From the NCBI GenBank assembly GCA_030407085.1, contig CM059587.1:100869001-100933000 (forward strand): DNA of 64,000 bases, read 5' to 3'. The position numbers and the translations under genes are program-made. Below are positions 46,762 through 58,694 of the stretch, piece after piece. The notes beneath the pieces are model-generated. The model saw only the letters and a program-made list of their open reading frames with translations, was not told the DNA's origin and did not search any database. Within the stretch, counting starts at the first letter, position 1. Each line of letters starts with the position of its first letter. The stretch comes from Trichopria drosophilae (taxonomy: Eukaryota > Arthropoda > Insecta > Hymenoptera > Diapriidae).

Positions 46762-46990
46762 TGGTTATTTATTTATTTATTTAAAATATATATGGCTACG
46801 CAAGTAGCCATTGACATACAAAACACTTAACAATGGTAAAGGTAGTTATCAATGGTAAAGATAGATTTAAACAATATTAAACAATATTGAATATAATTTT
46901 AAATTTAACTAAATGGAATATTTGATACATCAAGCAGATTTTATGTTACAAATTTCAATACAGAAAACCAACATATTATTCATATGTTTA
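46762..46990 (-). mobile_element. Non-LTR 3' UTR fragment
   Basis: Minus strand: TGGCTACTTGCGTAGCC followed by an (AAAT)n tail at 46764-46784, resembling the tails of the non-LTR copies at 13548 and 22136. No coding part remains, so the assignment is tentative. Confidence 0.35.
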
Positions 46991-47250
46991 TAACAGTTTC
47001 AGTCTCAGCGGGACACCAGTGACATACTTGAAATTCGCATTGTTGGAGTCCAAAGAATTTTTGGTTTATTTTTAGTGTTTTAGACCCTCCATTGATAAAA
47101 AATAATTTAATAATTGTAAATACTGATGCATCATATCGAAAACACAAATGACACAGTCATGAAAATAAAGTAAAAATAGCAATAAAATTTTTGCATGTTC
47201 GTTGGACTCCAACGATGTGAACTTCAAGTGCATCACCAGTGTCCCACGTA

Positions 47251-47484
47251 CAGTACTCCTTCCCTTATTCTAATTTTTTCTCTTCTCCTATTCTAATATT
47301 TCCCCTGACGTGTGTTGATGTGTGGATTTTATAAATACAAATAACGGCGTGTGCACAACAAAAGAAAAACAGACAAAAGTGAGACTACAAATCTAAGTAG
47401 TGGGGGAGAGGGGAAAATTAGAATAAGGGAAGAAGGCCGCCATTTTGCTTGACTGGACAAATTAGAATAAGGGAAGGACTACAG
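47251..47484. mobile_element. Pogo-like MITE, TTATTCTAAT family, 234 bp
   Basis: CAGTACTCCTTCCCTTATTC at the left and AATAAGGGAAGGACTACAG at the right, TA-flanked, with a GCCATTTTG core at 47439-47447. Confidence 0.8.
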
Positions 47485-47703
47485 TACATGGTATCAACTT
47501 TTCATCGTTTAGAAGTGGTTCGTCAACGATTTCGTTACAGTTTCTCGTTCCTGCTCTTCATAAGACTCCAATAAATGTTATTAAAAAATAATATTGCATA
47601 ATTATGTAAAATAATTATTGTGAATAAGAAACTATTTAAAAAAAAAGAACTTTCAAAAGAAATTCATGCCTGGACGAATTAATAGCTATTATTATTTGAC
47701 ATT

Positions 47704-47898
47704 TGGTATACAGGGGTTTTTGGGGGCGCTGATTACGAATCCAATATAAAATTAACAAAATTCAAAATGGCGGATCCAAAATGGCCGACCAAAATTCTGA
47801 AAAACGGTAATTTGGTCTTATATTGGATCTGCCATTTTGAATTTTGTAAATCTGACAACGGATTTGTAATCAGTGGCTCCAAAAATCCCTGTATACCA
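47704..47898. repeat. Palindromic copy of the dispersed module
   Basis: TGGTATACAGGGGTTTTTGG and its complement at the right end. Inside, GATTACGAATCC, TTCAAAATGGCGGATCCAA and AATGGCCGACC, then TTGGATCTGCCATTTTGAA. Confidence 0.75.
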
Positions 47899-48032
47899 AA
47901 TTTAAGAAAAAAAAACTATCACTGGAAAAATTCGTGACTGAAAGGGCCAAAAAAGATTATTTTATAGATTTACTGAATTAATTCGCTACCAAATGTAGGT
48001 CAATGACCTACAAACACGAGCAAAAAAAACTC

Positions 48033-48064
48033 TACGTTTCGGACCACTAGGGCCCCTGTTCAGG
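48033..48064 (-). ncRNA. Hammerhead-like hairpin motif (copy c)
   Basis: Minus strand: CCTGAACA, then a GGGCC / GGTCC stem, then GAAACGTAG. CTGAACA departs from the CTGANGA core, so this copy is degenerate. Confidence 0.3.
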
Positions 48065-48328
48065 ATGATGTTGGTCGAACGATAAATGTAATTTGATGTG
48101 TGGTTTCTTTGACCGTAGATTAAAATATATAATGTAATTTATATATAATATATAAATAATATATAAGTAATTATATAAATTTTTTTTTTTATTTTTGTTT
48201 TTTATACTCAGACACGCGGAGTATCCTCAGATACTTTTGCGGTTTTATGTAACCATATGATATGGTTATATGTGCTTCATGTAAAATATTGTACAAGAAA
48301 GAGGTCTGAATAAATATATAATAATTAA

Positions 48329-48508
48329 TAATTATGTCGGTGTGTTGGAAAAATAAAATAAAAACACATTTCTTGAAAAAAAAAATGACTCCTGAGTCCT
48401 GAAGAAGGCCCAAAAGAGGCTGAAACGTAATAAATAAATACACTTTTTTCAAGAAAAATGTTTTTTATTTTATTTTTTCAAAAAAAGATCGACACACCAT
48501 CATAATTA
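48329..48508. repeat. Inverted repeat, ~60-bp arms, Penelope-type terminus
   Basis: ATAATTATGTCGGTGTGTTG at the left against CGACACACCATCATAATTA at the right, with GAAAAATAAAATAAAAA blocks in between. The hairpin motif (d) sits in the middle. The layout is the same as at 2258-2751. Confidence 0.6.
48399..48429 (+). ncRNA. Hammerhead-like hairpin motif (copy d)
   Basis: CTGAAGAA, then a GGCC / GGCT stem with a CAAAAGA-type loop, then GAAACGTAA. It opposes copy c 335 bp away. Confidence 0.35.
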
Positions 48509-49185
48509 CATTATATGTAAATGAAATTTGACAATGGTCATCAATAATTGTTATATATTAATCATAATTATTTTCCAATCTTAAATCAATTTGATGATTG
48601 AAAGAAAGATTTCTTATAACTTTTGCAGGCCCTTCAAAATGGTGATGATCTTGATAAAGTAATTTGTAATTTGAATATTATAATATCGATATAATATGAT
48701 GATTTCGTCAGTCATTAACAAAGTTGGTGCAATAAAAACCTACGCTGAATACTGCAGTCAATAAAACACCGATTCTGTCCATAACATTAATATTAGTGTT
48801 ATTAATGCTAGTTTCATTTTAATTAGGTACTTAATTGGCAATAGTAGCTTCATTATATATCATACACAAAGTTGCTCCATTTCCTCCTTTTTACTACACT
48901 TCGTTGCTACCATATGAAATTTAAATGTTAAGGGTCATTGACCTGTATATTTCGACTAAATAATTAAATAAATGAATAAAAACTATTGGTCCAAAACAAA
49001 AAAACTTTTCTAGAATATCAAACTGTTATCATAATATACGAATTTGGATAAATAATGAATTGTGGAAATATAGGGAATATGAAAACTATGTAACGCATTG
49101 AACACAGTTAACTCCAAGATGTGTTTGAATGGATTACACCTTCAGTTATATTATTTACGAAATCCTAATACTTTGGAGGCTTTAA

Positions 49186-49323
49186 CCTTTAAAGGGCCGG
49201 AAAGCCGATATATCGGCTTGGTCCATGATAGGAACATTGTATATAGTTGATGGGTGATACAAGACATGAATTTGAGCACTTTCAAAGGAGGTTTCGAAAC
49301 TTCAAAACCTGGCCCTTTGAAGG
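49186..49323. mobile_element. Short TTAA-flanked palindromic MITE, 138 bp
   Basis: TTAA then CCTTTAAAGGGCCGG at the left, and CCTGGCCCTTTGAAGG then CTAA at the right. The minus-strand frame through it is not a gene. Confidence 0.55.
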
Positions 49324-49989
49324 CTAATGGCATCATTATTGATATGTTTAAGAACTATACAGTATATATAAGAAAAATAACGAATTTTGACAATTTATTG
49401 CGTATATTATTACATCGTCATATAAAGTAGATATCCCTTAAAACACTAAAAGTTGATATTAAAGTTTCATGATACATAAATAATTAATAATAAAGAAATG
49501 AATTTGAAAAAAGATGAAACACCACAAAAAAGATGCAATGTGTATATTTTTAATGTACATATTGTATCTTTCCTTTCGTTCGATGATAGACAAAAAATTT
49601 TTCAATTTATATAATTAGGTACTTTTTCAGTTTTTAAGGTAATGGTCACTCCGCGGGCACAAATCGGTGCTGGAATAAAGACCAAATAACATCTATTTTA
49701 GTTTGGTTTGATTTCTGGACTTTGATCGATTTATTCCGCTATTCTAAGATCTTCTATATTAAAATTATTGTCTCTTAAGAAAAAATTGCGGAAAAGAAAA
49801 TTCTTACTTATTTGAATTTGAAAAAACATTGATTTTGTAAAAAATATTGTTGGTAGCAATATTTTAATAATAAAAAAGTTCCAGTTAGGGCCGTTTTCAC
49901 CAACTCCGGTTAAAAGTTAATCAGTGATTAACGTTAGTTTAACCGCTCGTGATTGGTCGGTTATGGATTTAATCATCGATTAAGTTTTA

Positions 49990-50290
49990 ATCGGCCCTTA
50001 GTCTTGTATTTCATAGCTTTGGAGCTGGTGATTACGAATATGAAGTCAGGATTGTCATAAAACTTGTTTCTCTGAGGTTTTAAGTTCTGTGGATGACAAA
50101 TGTTTTTGCATCCGCCATATTTGATCCGCCATTTTGAATTTTCGAAATTTGTCTTCACTCTCGTAATCAGCGACCCTGAAAACCCCTGAGTAACCACTTT
50201 CATAACAATTTGATGGATTTTTAACTTTGCTGCCGCCATATTGGATCCGCCATTTTGAATTTTCGAAATCTGACTTTAAATTTGTGATCA
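49990..50290. repeat. Two dispersed modules in a row
   Basis: CCGCCATATTTGATCCGCC and ATTTTGAATTTTCGAAAT at 50112-50150, and again GCCGCCATATTGGATCCGCC at 50232-50251, each followed by a degenerate TCGTAATCAGCGACC block. Confidence 0.65.
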
Positions 50291-50534
50291 ACAACCTTGA
50301 ATACTTTATATAGCATGTGTTATAAAGAATAAAGTTTTCTTAAGTGAAATAAAGGGTTAAAAAGAGTCTCGAATATGAATATTGGTTTTAATCGAGAGAA
50401 AATAATATTTTTAACATATACATCAAATGTTTAGTCTTTAATAACTTTATTAAATAATTTTTATATGATGTTTCTAGCTCAACTTTTTTATTTCAAGAGT
50501 TCAAAGAGCAACTATAGTATCGATTGTTACTTAA

Positions 50535-51038
50535 CCCTTCCGCTGTGAAGACCAAAAACTCGAAAGTGGGCTCAAAATGTTACGATGTTTCCAGCCAATT
50601 TGAAATTTGTGTAAATATGGATATTTATGGTTTCGAAGATGCTGATTACAAATTTGGTGTCAATTTTCAATAATTCAAAATGGCGGATCCAATATGGCCG
50701 ACATTTTTTTTAAAAGTCGGCCATATTGAATTTTCTGTTTGAAGTTTTAAAAATTTATCCTCGAATTCGGATTCAGCGATTCAACATACCCAATAAAACC
50801 TAACTCTGTATTTCTGTTTATTTATTAATTCTTTTATAATTACGTGTATAATGAAAAATGCTTAAAAATTGTCCAATTTTGTGCAGCCATATTGGATTTA
50901 AAGTTTAGAATTTTCGAAATTTGACCTTAAATTTGGATGCTGCGATTCAAAATACCCGATAAAACATAACTCTGGTGTATTTCTTTATTCTCTATTTATT
51001 CAATCTTTTATAACTACGTCTAGTCCACACCGAAAGGG
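50535..51038. mobile_element. piggyBac-like MITE carrying dispersed modules, 504 bp
   Basis: TTAA then CCCTTCCGCTGTGAAGACC at the left, and GTCCACACCGAAAGGG then TTGA at the right. Inside are TTCAAAATGGCGGATCCAA and AATATGGCCGAC (50673-50702), a GGCCATATTGAATTTTC piece and another degenerate copy. Confidence 0.6.
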
Positions 51039-51039
51039 T

Positions 51040-52025
51040 TGATGTAAGGAAAATACAGTTTTTTCAAGTTTGTACAGAAAATACATTCACGAATGATATG
51101 AAAATGATTTTATTTGGTAATGAATGAACGTTGAGTTACGATCACGCATCAATTGATTTTGACATTTTCTTACTGATTTATAACGTTTGAAAAATAGTAA
51201 TAGATTTACGTAAACAACATTAAATTTTCTTTGCAACAAATGTCGAAAATAAAAAAAAGTTCGCTTAAATAGTTTTATATATTTCATCCGCAATAATAGT
51301 ATAATATACAGGGTGATCCTTTTGTCTATGCCAACCTTCTAATAGTGAGTTGATTCTAAGCAACTTTTTCCTGTACCAAAATTGGATCTGAGTTTTTTGC
51401 AATAACTCGGCTTCTTTTCAAGTTATTGCAATGAATAAGAGCTTATTTTCAAGCTTTTTTTAAGCCCTACAATTCATTCCTGAGAACATTTGTCCTGCGG
51501 TGAATATTTCTGAAGTTATGGCCTAAAAAATGGTAAAAAAAGCCAATTTTTTCAGTTTTTCGCATGTAACTCATTTCGCAAAATAGCTAACAAAATGTCA
51601 AATTATAAATGTTCGAATTGACGAAAAACTCACGTCAGTACCAAACGTGTTTTTCGGTAATACAATTAAAACATTCAATTTCATATTTTTAATGAATATT
51701 CACTAAAAACATAGTAAATGAACAAATTCAACAACACTGAACTTAAAAGTCTTAAAAGTAATAATGAAAATAGTTTCGCAACTACCTGATGCAATCTACT
51801 GTCGTTTTCTTGAAGATATTGATGCGAATGTATTACAAAATAACTGAGATAGTAACATTACTTTTAAATGACTTTCGCAATAAATCGTTAGAGTTATTTT
51901 GGAGTATTGTTCTCCGTTTTACATTATAGTTGCGACAAACTAAAAAATGTCAGATATTTAGTGAATAAAAATCATGAATCAAGATCCTTCAGAACCGATT
52001 GAAGAAACTTGTAGTTCATTGACTA
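51040..52025. other. Gene-free stretch
   Basis: A TACAGGGTGATCC end-like sequence at about 51308 is the only feature; no partner end was found. Confidence 0.4.
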
Positions 52026-52029
52026 TAGA

Positions 52030-52960
52030 CTGATAAGAAGTCTTGGACAGTTCCTACAACTCATGGAATCAGACACGGTCTGTGATTTTTTCGTCATGCT
52101 CTCGCGGAAACGGATTAAAAGGATTAACTTCCGGTCGCACCTGTCCCGAGGCGCGGCAACAAACGGAGAACATCACTTCTGAAAAATTGCTACTCAAAGC
52201 AAACAAAGAATTGAAACTCACGTTTGAACACGGTCCATGCAGGAACGACTCCCAGCTGATCTCCGTTCCTTAGCAAAGCATCCCGTGACTAGAAAAAATT
52301 ATCGAAATTGAGGTTACGCATGAAAAACGGGAACTCGTCTAGAAAAAATGCAATCATTTTAAACCGTGGTAACGGAGAAAGGTTCCATCGTTAAACTCGC
52401 GAGGTTAAACTCGCCTTCCTTGTCCGAGGACAATGACCGCTTTTTCTTTCGACGGAGGACTTGGAAATTATACTAAATTTATGGAAAGATTAGGTTAGTA
52501 TTATTAATTAACGAGGGGAAAGATTTTATTAGTTTCTCAACGTTATATTTGTGTAGGATGACAGAATAAAATGGCGAGGTTCCGAAATCAGATAAAACAG
52601 TGCACTTCGTACCGTTTATTTCTTGCGTATGACTCTTCCGTTAGTCACCAACTTTTTTTTAAACTATCGGCACAGCACTTGTTGTCATCTATAATCCGTA
52701 CAAATATTTCCGAATCGAGGAAAAACTTAATTGTTGCAAAAATCGCGGAACGTCGAGAAACGACGGTCAAGAAAAATTACTAAAGCGCGACTGACGCGAC
52801 ATTCGCGGCAATCGAGGAAACGCCTTCGCATGTCCTCGGGAGTCTTCGTAAGAAATCGGTTAACCTCGCTAGTGGCGGGATTGAAGAAAGTACAAAGAGA
52901 GTGGGTAACTCATAACAAATGCATTTTATTTACAAGTAAATTCCAGTAAATTAGTATTTT
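52030..52960. other. CpG- and GC-richer island, no assigned gene
   Basis: Plus frames at 52043-52273 (76 aa) and 52731-52949 (72 aa, Arg/Lys/Ser-rich) are open but not recognisable. CG dinucleotides are frequent (TCGCGGAAACGG, GCGCGACTGACGCGACATTC). It could be a promoter or 5' UTR of a gene with distant exons, or an old element. Confidence 0.35.
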
Positions 52961-53602
52961 CGTGTAATTTTAAAATCTAGGAAACTCTTCGTTGGCTGAC
53001 GATAAACTCCCTATCGTCGATAAACTACATGGGTTATTTGCAAATTGTCATTTTCCTAGAGATTTTTTTCTGTGATTTCAAATTTTACTTTCTTTATTTT
53101 TGTTATTAAAATCTATTCTTATAAAGTAATTTTAGATTCAAGTTTGCAAAAGTTTTTGATGTGAATGTGAAGGTTGTTGGTCCAACCCTGCGAAAAATTG
53201 TGAATAAGATTCTCATGAGAATCATATGAGAAATTGAAACAGGATTCGTGTAAGATCGACATGAGAATCAAGTGAGATTCTTATGAGAATTCGATTACAT
53301 GCCATAATATTAAAAAAATATAATATTATTGTGAATAATATTATTGTAAAAAACATTATTGTGAATAATATTATTGTTAATAATATTAGTTTTTTAAATA
53401 TTATTGCAAAGATTATTTAAATGCTCGCATACATTACTTTGGAGACATTAAGATCAGATATTGTAAGATTAGAAATAGTTTATTGAAAATAAATTAAATA
53501 TTGTACATATCATTTTGCATTATGAGCAATGCCTCGTAAGTATTCAATTATATCGCAATCATCGCACTATGACCGGATTAATTCTCGTAAACGTTCGTCA
53601 TA

Positions 53603-53834
53603 CAGTAGGACTTCTCTTATTCTAATTAGTAAAGTTTTTCAAGATGGCGCCGCCCTCTCTTATTCTAATTTTCCTCTTACCCCCACTTACTTTGTTTGCG
53701 AGCTTGTGATTCGTGGACAATATTTTTTGTTGACTTTTCGTGTGATAGTGGGAGAAGACTTGTGGGGGAACGATTAGAATAAGAGAGACTGGACAATTAG
53801 AATAAGAGAGGTTCAAATAAGAGAGGTCCTACTG
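53603..53834. mobile_element. Pogo-like MITE, 232 bp, near twin of 7479-7710
   Basis: TIR CAGTAGGACTTCTCTTATTC, TA flanks, with the CAAGATGGC core at 53640-53648 (complement of GCCATCTTG). Orientation is opposite to the copy in the Klc intron. Confidence 0.85.
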
Positions 53835-53843
53835 TAATTATGA

Positions 53844-53876
53844 CCTAACCTAACCAAACCTAACCTAACCTAACCT
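53844..53876. repeat. Interstitial telomere-like run (CCTAA)n
   Basis: Six to seven units of CCTAA with one variant (CCAAA), directly after the MITE. It is the complement of TTAGG, the insect telomere repeat. Confidence 0.7.
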
Positions 53877-54437
53877 TTCCTTTTATAATATTAAATCATT
53901 ACAATATTTATCACAGTAGTATTATATAGTTTCATATTTTTTATTGTAATATTTTCTTAGAGTAATATTTTTCACAATAATATTTTTTACAATAATATTA
54001 TTCACAATAATATTTTGCAATAATATTTAAAAAAATAATATTATGGCATGATACCGAGAATTGAATGTTGAGTATTTCATTTAATATTTATAATAATTTA
54101 ACTTTGTTTCTTGTTTTTAAAATTTAATGAATTTCGAGAATCCCAGCATTCCTACAACATTCTCATTATAATCTCACTAGATTCTTATATATAATTCTCA
54201 CTTCATTCTCACACTAATCCTGTTTCAATTTCTCATGAGAAAACTTCTCATATCAAATTTTTCGCAGGGAGCTGAAAGCAAGAATGGCATTCACATTCAC
54301 ATTAAAAACATGTTTGCACATGCATCGAACATTATTTTATGTTGCAAATGTATTGTATTTATTGATTAAGTCTTGCTTGCGTTGCCTAGTTATGACTTAC
54401 AAAAAAACTACAGATAGAGAATACGACATACAAAGTA

Positions 54438-54635
54438 CAGTGTTTATTTAACTAAGTTAATACTAACTCGATTTGGAGATATCGTAAGAATGAAATTATG
54501 CAAACAGCAGTCGGCACTCTTTTGAACACTTTCAAATGGCGAATAGTGGGGGAACTCATGAGGGGAAGAAGTTAACATAAGGGACGAAAAAAAGTTAAAA
54601 TAAAGGACGCAGTTAAAATAAGGGAAGGGCCACTG
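54438..54635. mobile_element. Pogo-like MITE, TTATTTTAAC variant, 198 bp
   Basis: CAGTGTTTATTTAAC at the left and AAAATAAGGGAAGGGCCACTG at the right with TA on both sides. It interrupts a Penelope fragment. Confidence 0.7.
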
Positions 54636-54830
54636 TAGTTCATTATCAAGTATTTTAAATTCGTTAAATTTAAAATTATGTCCAGTATCCAGCATATGTT
54701 TGCTAAGTGATGTTTGTCCTGTTTCTATTCTCCACCCATTTTTATGCTGTTTGACTCTTGTATCGATATATTGTTTCGTTTGTCCAATATATATATATTC
54801 CACTATCCTACACAGAATATTATAAATAAT
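54636..54830 (-). pseudogene. Penelope GIY-YIG endonuclease fragment, second copy
   Basis: Minus frame VEYIYIGQTKQYIDTRVKQH, then TGQTSLSKHMLDTGHNFKF and EFKILDNE. YIYIGQTK...R..QH is the GIY-YIG core; SKHMLDTGH corresponds to LSLHRINTGH of the first copy. The frame is cut at DNEL by the MITE. A different family from the copy at 8221-9888. Confidence 0.75.
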
Positions 54831-54858
54831 CGGTTCATCAATGATTAAACATCTTTTT

Positions 54859-55484
54859 TAACTTCCCGGTCTACAGGGAAGTTATTGAAATGACCTCGAA
54901 AATGGAAAATACTAATTTCATGATATCTCCACGTTTTGTGAACACTAGAAGCAAACTGACACATTTTTAGAGAGATGTCTGTCTGTGTGTGTGTGTGTGT
55001 ACGGATGAAAACCAAATTTTGTCCAACGATTTCTCTTCAACGGATGAAGCGAATTGATTAATTTTTTTTTTAATCGATGCGTCCTGACCTAACTTCGTAC
55101 TGATTAGATTTTGAACATGATCGGCTGAGCGGTTTTCGAGTTATTCCAAAAAAAAGTAGTAAAAATAGTACAAATAACGTGAAAAAATGATATTATTTAA
55201 CAAATTCCGTCATTTTTCGTGAGGAAACTGTTGATGCGCGTCAAAAAACTGAGAAATAAAAAGCCGACAAGTTAAAAACCGACATATTAAAAAGCCGACA
55301 CGGTAAAAGTATTATTCTCTTTACAATATGCCGATTTTTTACTAGTCGGTTTGTTTTAAGAAATAATGGGTAGATTTCGGAAATAGAACCTCTCTATATA
55401 ACGCAAAATATGGAAAACGTACGTGAATATAGCCAGTCCGTTAAATAAACCGGAATAAAATATGAGAGATTGATCGGGAAGTTA
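54859..55484. mobile_element. Non-autonomous repeat with TAACTTCCCGRTC ends
   Basis: TAACTTCCCGGTCTACAGGG at the left and TTGATCGGGAAGTTA at the right. Inside are a (TG)n run at about 54980-54999 and three spaced copies of GCCGACA..TTAAAA (55260-55310). No ORF. Confidence 0.55.
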
Positions 55485-55489
55485 TTGTT

Positions 55490-56370
55490 TCGACTCGCTA
55501 AGGGTCACAACCGCTTTATTACAATTATTTATTTATGTTTACTTAAATTAATATTTATAAATAGACCAACAATTACCAAGAATTTCCATCACATAGTTTA
55601 TAAATTTATATACTTTTAAATTATAAAACAATTATTTATTTCTTACTTTGTGCGTTAATAATTGACACGTGACAAATTGACGAAACATGTTTCAAATTTG
55701 CGTAAGTGGACATAACTTAATTGTTTAAAACACTAAAGTTAAAATCCAAAAAAGCAATTATACCTTGTAGTTTTTTACTGGATTCGATTGTTCGTAATAA
55801 AAATGTTATTTTATAGTATTTAATTATGTCACCGATTTATTTTAGTAACAGGGATAAACTCCATTTTAGTTGCTTTCAGGGTTCTTTCTATGTGAATTAA
55901 ATGTCATCATTATTCGATGAACAAAATAGCAAAATCGAGTATGATTAGATCCGTAAATAAATATAATAATAAGAATTGCCAATTAGGACACCATTGTTAG
56001 ATTTGCACTCAAAATGGTGATCTTACATGATAGATAAATATCTAAAATTTTGCTTTACGTAGATGAAAATCAGTACCAGGGGTATTACACGTTGCTGATC
56101 ATGAATTCATTGGCAAATTTCCAAAATTCAAATTGATTTAATATGTTGAATAAAAACTTGCGATACTTGATGTATAAAGATAATTAAAAAACTTATTTTT
56201 ACAATTTAGAATTATAAATCTGATGAGGCGACAGTTAAAATACTATAAAAATGAACATTTACGTAACATAAATGCTAAAGTACAATTTTTTTACTTTTGA
56301 GCAGAACACCCAATAACTTTTTCTCTCTTCAGATACACTATCGTAATATTTAATTGTTTTTGCTTTTTGA
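55490..56370. other. Gene-free AT-rich stretch
   Basis: No feature seen. Confidence 0.4.
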
Positions 56371-56374
56371 TAAT

Positions 56375-57095
56375 TAGATTAGATTTTATTACGCCATGGG
56401 TTTACCCCTTATGGCAAATTACATACAAGATACAATAGTAAGAATAATTTTGTACAGTAATAATATAGTGGAGTACGTGTTGATATCATAGTAACAATAA
56501 TTTTGAACTCGTAAGAAAACGAATCAATTTTTAACAATATAAATTAGCCTAGGAGTAAGGAATACTGCAAATAATTGAAACGGAGGGCAAATAACAAAAA
56601 GTATAAGTTTGTTGGCAATGACCAACAACTCATGATATCCAGATCAGAAATAATTCGGATTAATCCACGGATAGCTTATTAAATAAGTATATGCATAGTG
56701 GGGCCTTGAAAGAAACAATATTTGGGGATTGTTTTGTTTCAGTGGGGATAGAATCCCATAATTTGATTGCGTAATTTCTAAAAGATCGTGCATAGGCTTC
56801 TGTTCTACAAAACGGTACAATAAATTTCGAAGTGGTTGTAGATCGACTGGATCTTCTTATGTCATGGCCAACGACGGGAAATAGTTCATATAAATAAGCC
56901 GGTGTACCTGATTTAAATACATTGTATAATAGCAATCCGATAAAATAATCTCCTCGTAAATTAGGGGTAAGCCAGTTTAATTGAATTCTGTATGGAGATA
57001 TATGCACATCACGTTTGATACGCACATCAATTTGATAATTACTAATAATTAATTCTATAAATAGGATTAAAAAGTGAAAACAAGAATACATCTTT
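56375..57095 (-). mobile_element. Non-LTR retroelement 3' end with (AATCT)n tail
   Basis: Minus strand: RT C-terminus, then a 3' UTR ending GGGGTAAACCCATGGCG, AATAAAA and an AATCTAATCTAAT tail at 56375-56390. A third non-LTR family in the window, judged by its tail. Confidence 0.75.
56660..57091 (-). pseudogene. Non-LTR RT C-terminal fragment
   Basis: The minus frame holds RRSSRSTTTSKFIVPFCRTE, then ARSFRNYAIKLWDSIPTE and IVSFKAPLCIYLF. The pattern R..R....P..RT...RSF...A..LW..IP is the standard end of jockey/CR1-type RTs. The upstream catalytic part is missing. Confidence 0.8.
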
Positions 57096-57770
57096 TATTT
57101 TATTAAACGATTTATATATTTTCAGTAAAACAGTACAATAAAAATAACGTTTAGTAAATAGATAATAATGATACATTACGTTAATACTTTCAGAATACAT
57201 TTACGGAATAGAAATAACAAATATATTCTAATAAGAAACATTTCATACAATAAATAGAAGATTAACGATCAAATCTTCATTTCTTAACGCTACAATACTA
57301 AGTAATAGAATAACACTAAGAGAACCAATTTAATTTTCAACGTCGCTAACACTGTTCTTCATCAATAACAATTTAAGAATATTTATAAATAGAGTTTAGA
57401 TTAAAAAATATATAGAATTTTCTCGAGTAAAGTTGGAATTTTTAAAAATAGAATTTGAAGGGATTTCTTTACGAAAGATTTTCAAAATTAACTTTGCATT
57501 AATTGACTTTAGAAAAACACTACAATTACATTGTAGAATAACATAACATTCTTTTAGAAAGATTTTACAGGAGCGATATGTTTTGCATTTATTGTTTCAA
57601 TGTGATATTTAGTTTCTTCACAAAACTATCTTCGTTAAAAGAATAGTGGGAATAAACTTGTTTATTTACAATTTGTATATACATTTCTACAGAACTGTTT
57701 CATACGCCATTAAATTCAAATATATCCTCTTCATTTCATAACAAGAATATTATACTACAACAAAGTGACA

Positions 57771-57781
57771 TTTATTTTATT
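57771..57781 (-). terminator. Overlapping AATAAA poly(A) signals
   Basis: Two AATAAA hexamers on the minus strand, 24-34 nt past the stop codon of the 139-aa ORF. A cleavage site near 57750 would fit. Confidence 0.6.
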
Positions 57782-57804
57782 CTGATATATAAACCAGGAA
57801 ATAC

Positions 57805-58224
57805 TTAAAGTTTAGTCTCATCGACAGCAATCTTTTCTTTACGTTTCGGTTCAAAGACTGCTTCAAACTCAAGCGACGTTCGTGACTCTGACGATTCATC
57901 GTCGTCAGTTAAAAAATCGACGGATGATGTGCTACACCTTCGATTTTGCAAGCCGTCAGTAAGATTATTGATTCGTAGAAAATCATCAATATCTACGAGA
58001 CGAGCCCCATTTTCAGCATCTGCATTTTGAATTTCATCAGTTGATTGATGTTGAGGTGGAATGCTGATTATTAAACTTTGATTTGAAGAATTTGAAGACG
58101 AATCTTTATCTCCGATTAGTGTCGAATTATCGCCAGACTTTTTAAAACAACTAAATAATCTAGAAAATGCATCGAAAACACAACACGAAGAAACGGCTAT
58201 TACCAGGAAAAACAATCCTCCCAT
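57805..58224 (-). CDS. Unrecognised small protein, 139 aa
   Basis: Starts MGGLFFLVIAVSSCCVFDAF: a hydrophobic N-terminus (about 3-19) with Cys at 14, 15 and 26, which looks like a signal anchor or lipid-modified membrane end. The rest is polar, Ser-rich and acidic (DSSSNSSNQ, TDDDESSES) and closes KRKEKIAVDETKL. An in-frame TAA lies eight codons upstream of the ATG, so this is the true start in its frame. Poly(A) signals follow at once. A good acceptor (CCTTTCAG at 58400) opens the exon, so the ORF is in the second exon of a transcript whose first exon has its own ORF (58579-58694). I do not recognise the family. Confidence 0.6.
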   Translation of the reverse strand: MGGLFFLVIAVSSCCVFDAFSRLFSCFKKSGDNSTLIGDKDSSSNSSNQSLIISIPPQHQSTDEIQNADAENGARLVDIDDFLRINNLTDGLQNRRCSTSSVDFLTDDDESSESRTSLEFEAVFEPKRKEKIAVDETKL

Positions 58225-58356
58225 GATAAGAAATCTCTTCTTAAGTTACCACTTTTTCAGCGATTTAAGTCAAATTTATCACATTATAAATACTCTAATG
58301 ATTGTTCAATTGTATTTTTATATTGAGTTCTTCAATTCTCAATGTTATAGATATAA

Positions 58357-58694
58357 TTACAATAGATGTGTAGTTGAATAAAATATTCTTGATTGTAACC
58401 TGAAAGGAATAATTCTTAACATTCTAAAGTAATATGATCAAATATGTATTTTACAAATGTAACGTTTGTTAGAAAATGAGAAATCACTTATGGTAAGAAA
58501 GTATTTTTATTAAACATAAAGAAAATGAAAGAAATACTTTGGAAATATACAGAATGAAATATATTACTGTAAGTATACCTTGCAGCTGGTGATAAATCAG
58601 GATCCCATTTTTTAAATCGTTTTGAATAACAATGAAGGAAAGTATTCCGCATGTTTTCGTTATATGTTCTTCTACGATTGTCGTATTTAGTCAT
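58357..58694 (-). CDS. Possible upstream ORF spliced across two exons, 52 aa
   Basis: Minus strand: MTKYDNRRRTYNENMRNTFL to LSPAA in the first exon (58694-58579), donor GTATAC, acceptor CCTTTCAG, then RLQSRIFYSTTHLL and TAA in the second exon (58399-58357). A Met eight codons earlier (58718) is an alternative start. Very basic and Arg/Asn/Tyr-rich. It precedes the 139-aa ORF on the same predicted transcript by 132 nt. Could be a real short protein, a regulatory uORF, or chance. Confidence 0.4.

Larger units (their letters stand above)
53186..54269. mobile_element. Foldback element with CCCTGCGAAAAATT termini, 1.08 kb
   Basis: The left end CCCTGCGAAAAATT and AGAAATTGAAACAGGATT are matched in the complement at the right end (AATCCTGTTTCAATTTCT, AAATTTTTCGCAGGG). 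A second inner pair is built of ATAATATTATTGTGAATA words (53310-53400 and 53940-54045). The centre holds a pogo-like MITE and a CCTAA run. No ORF and no clear TSD. Confidence 0.75.
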
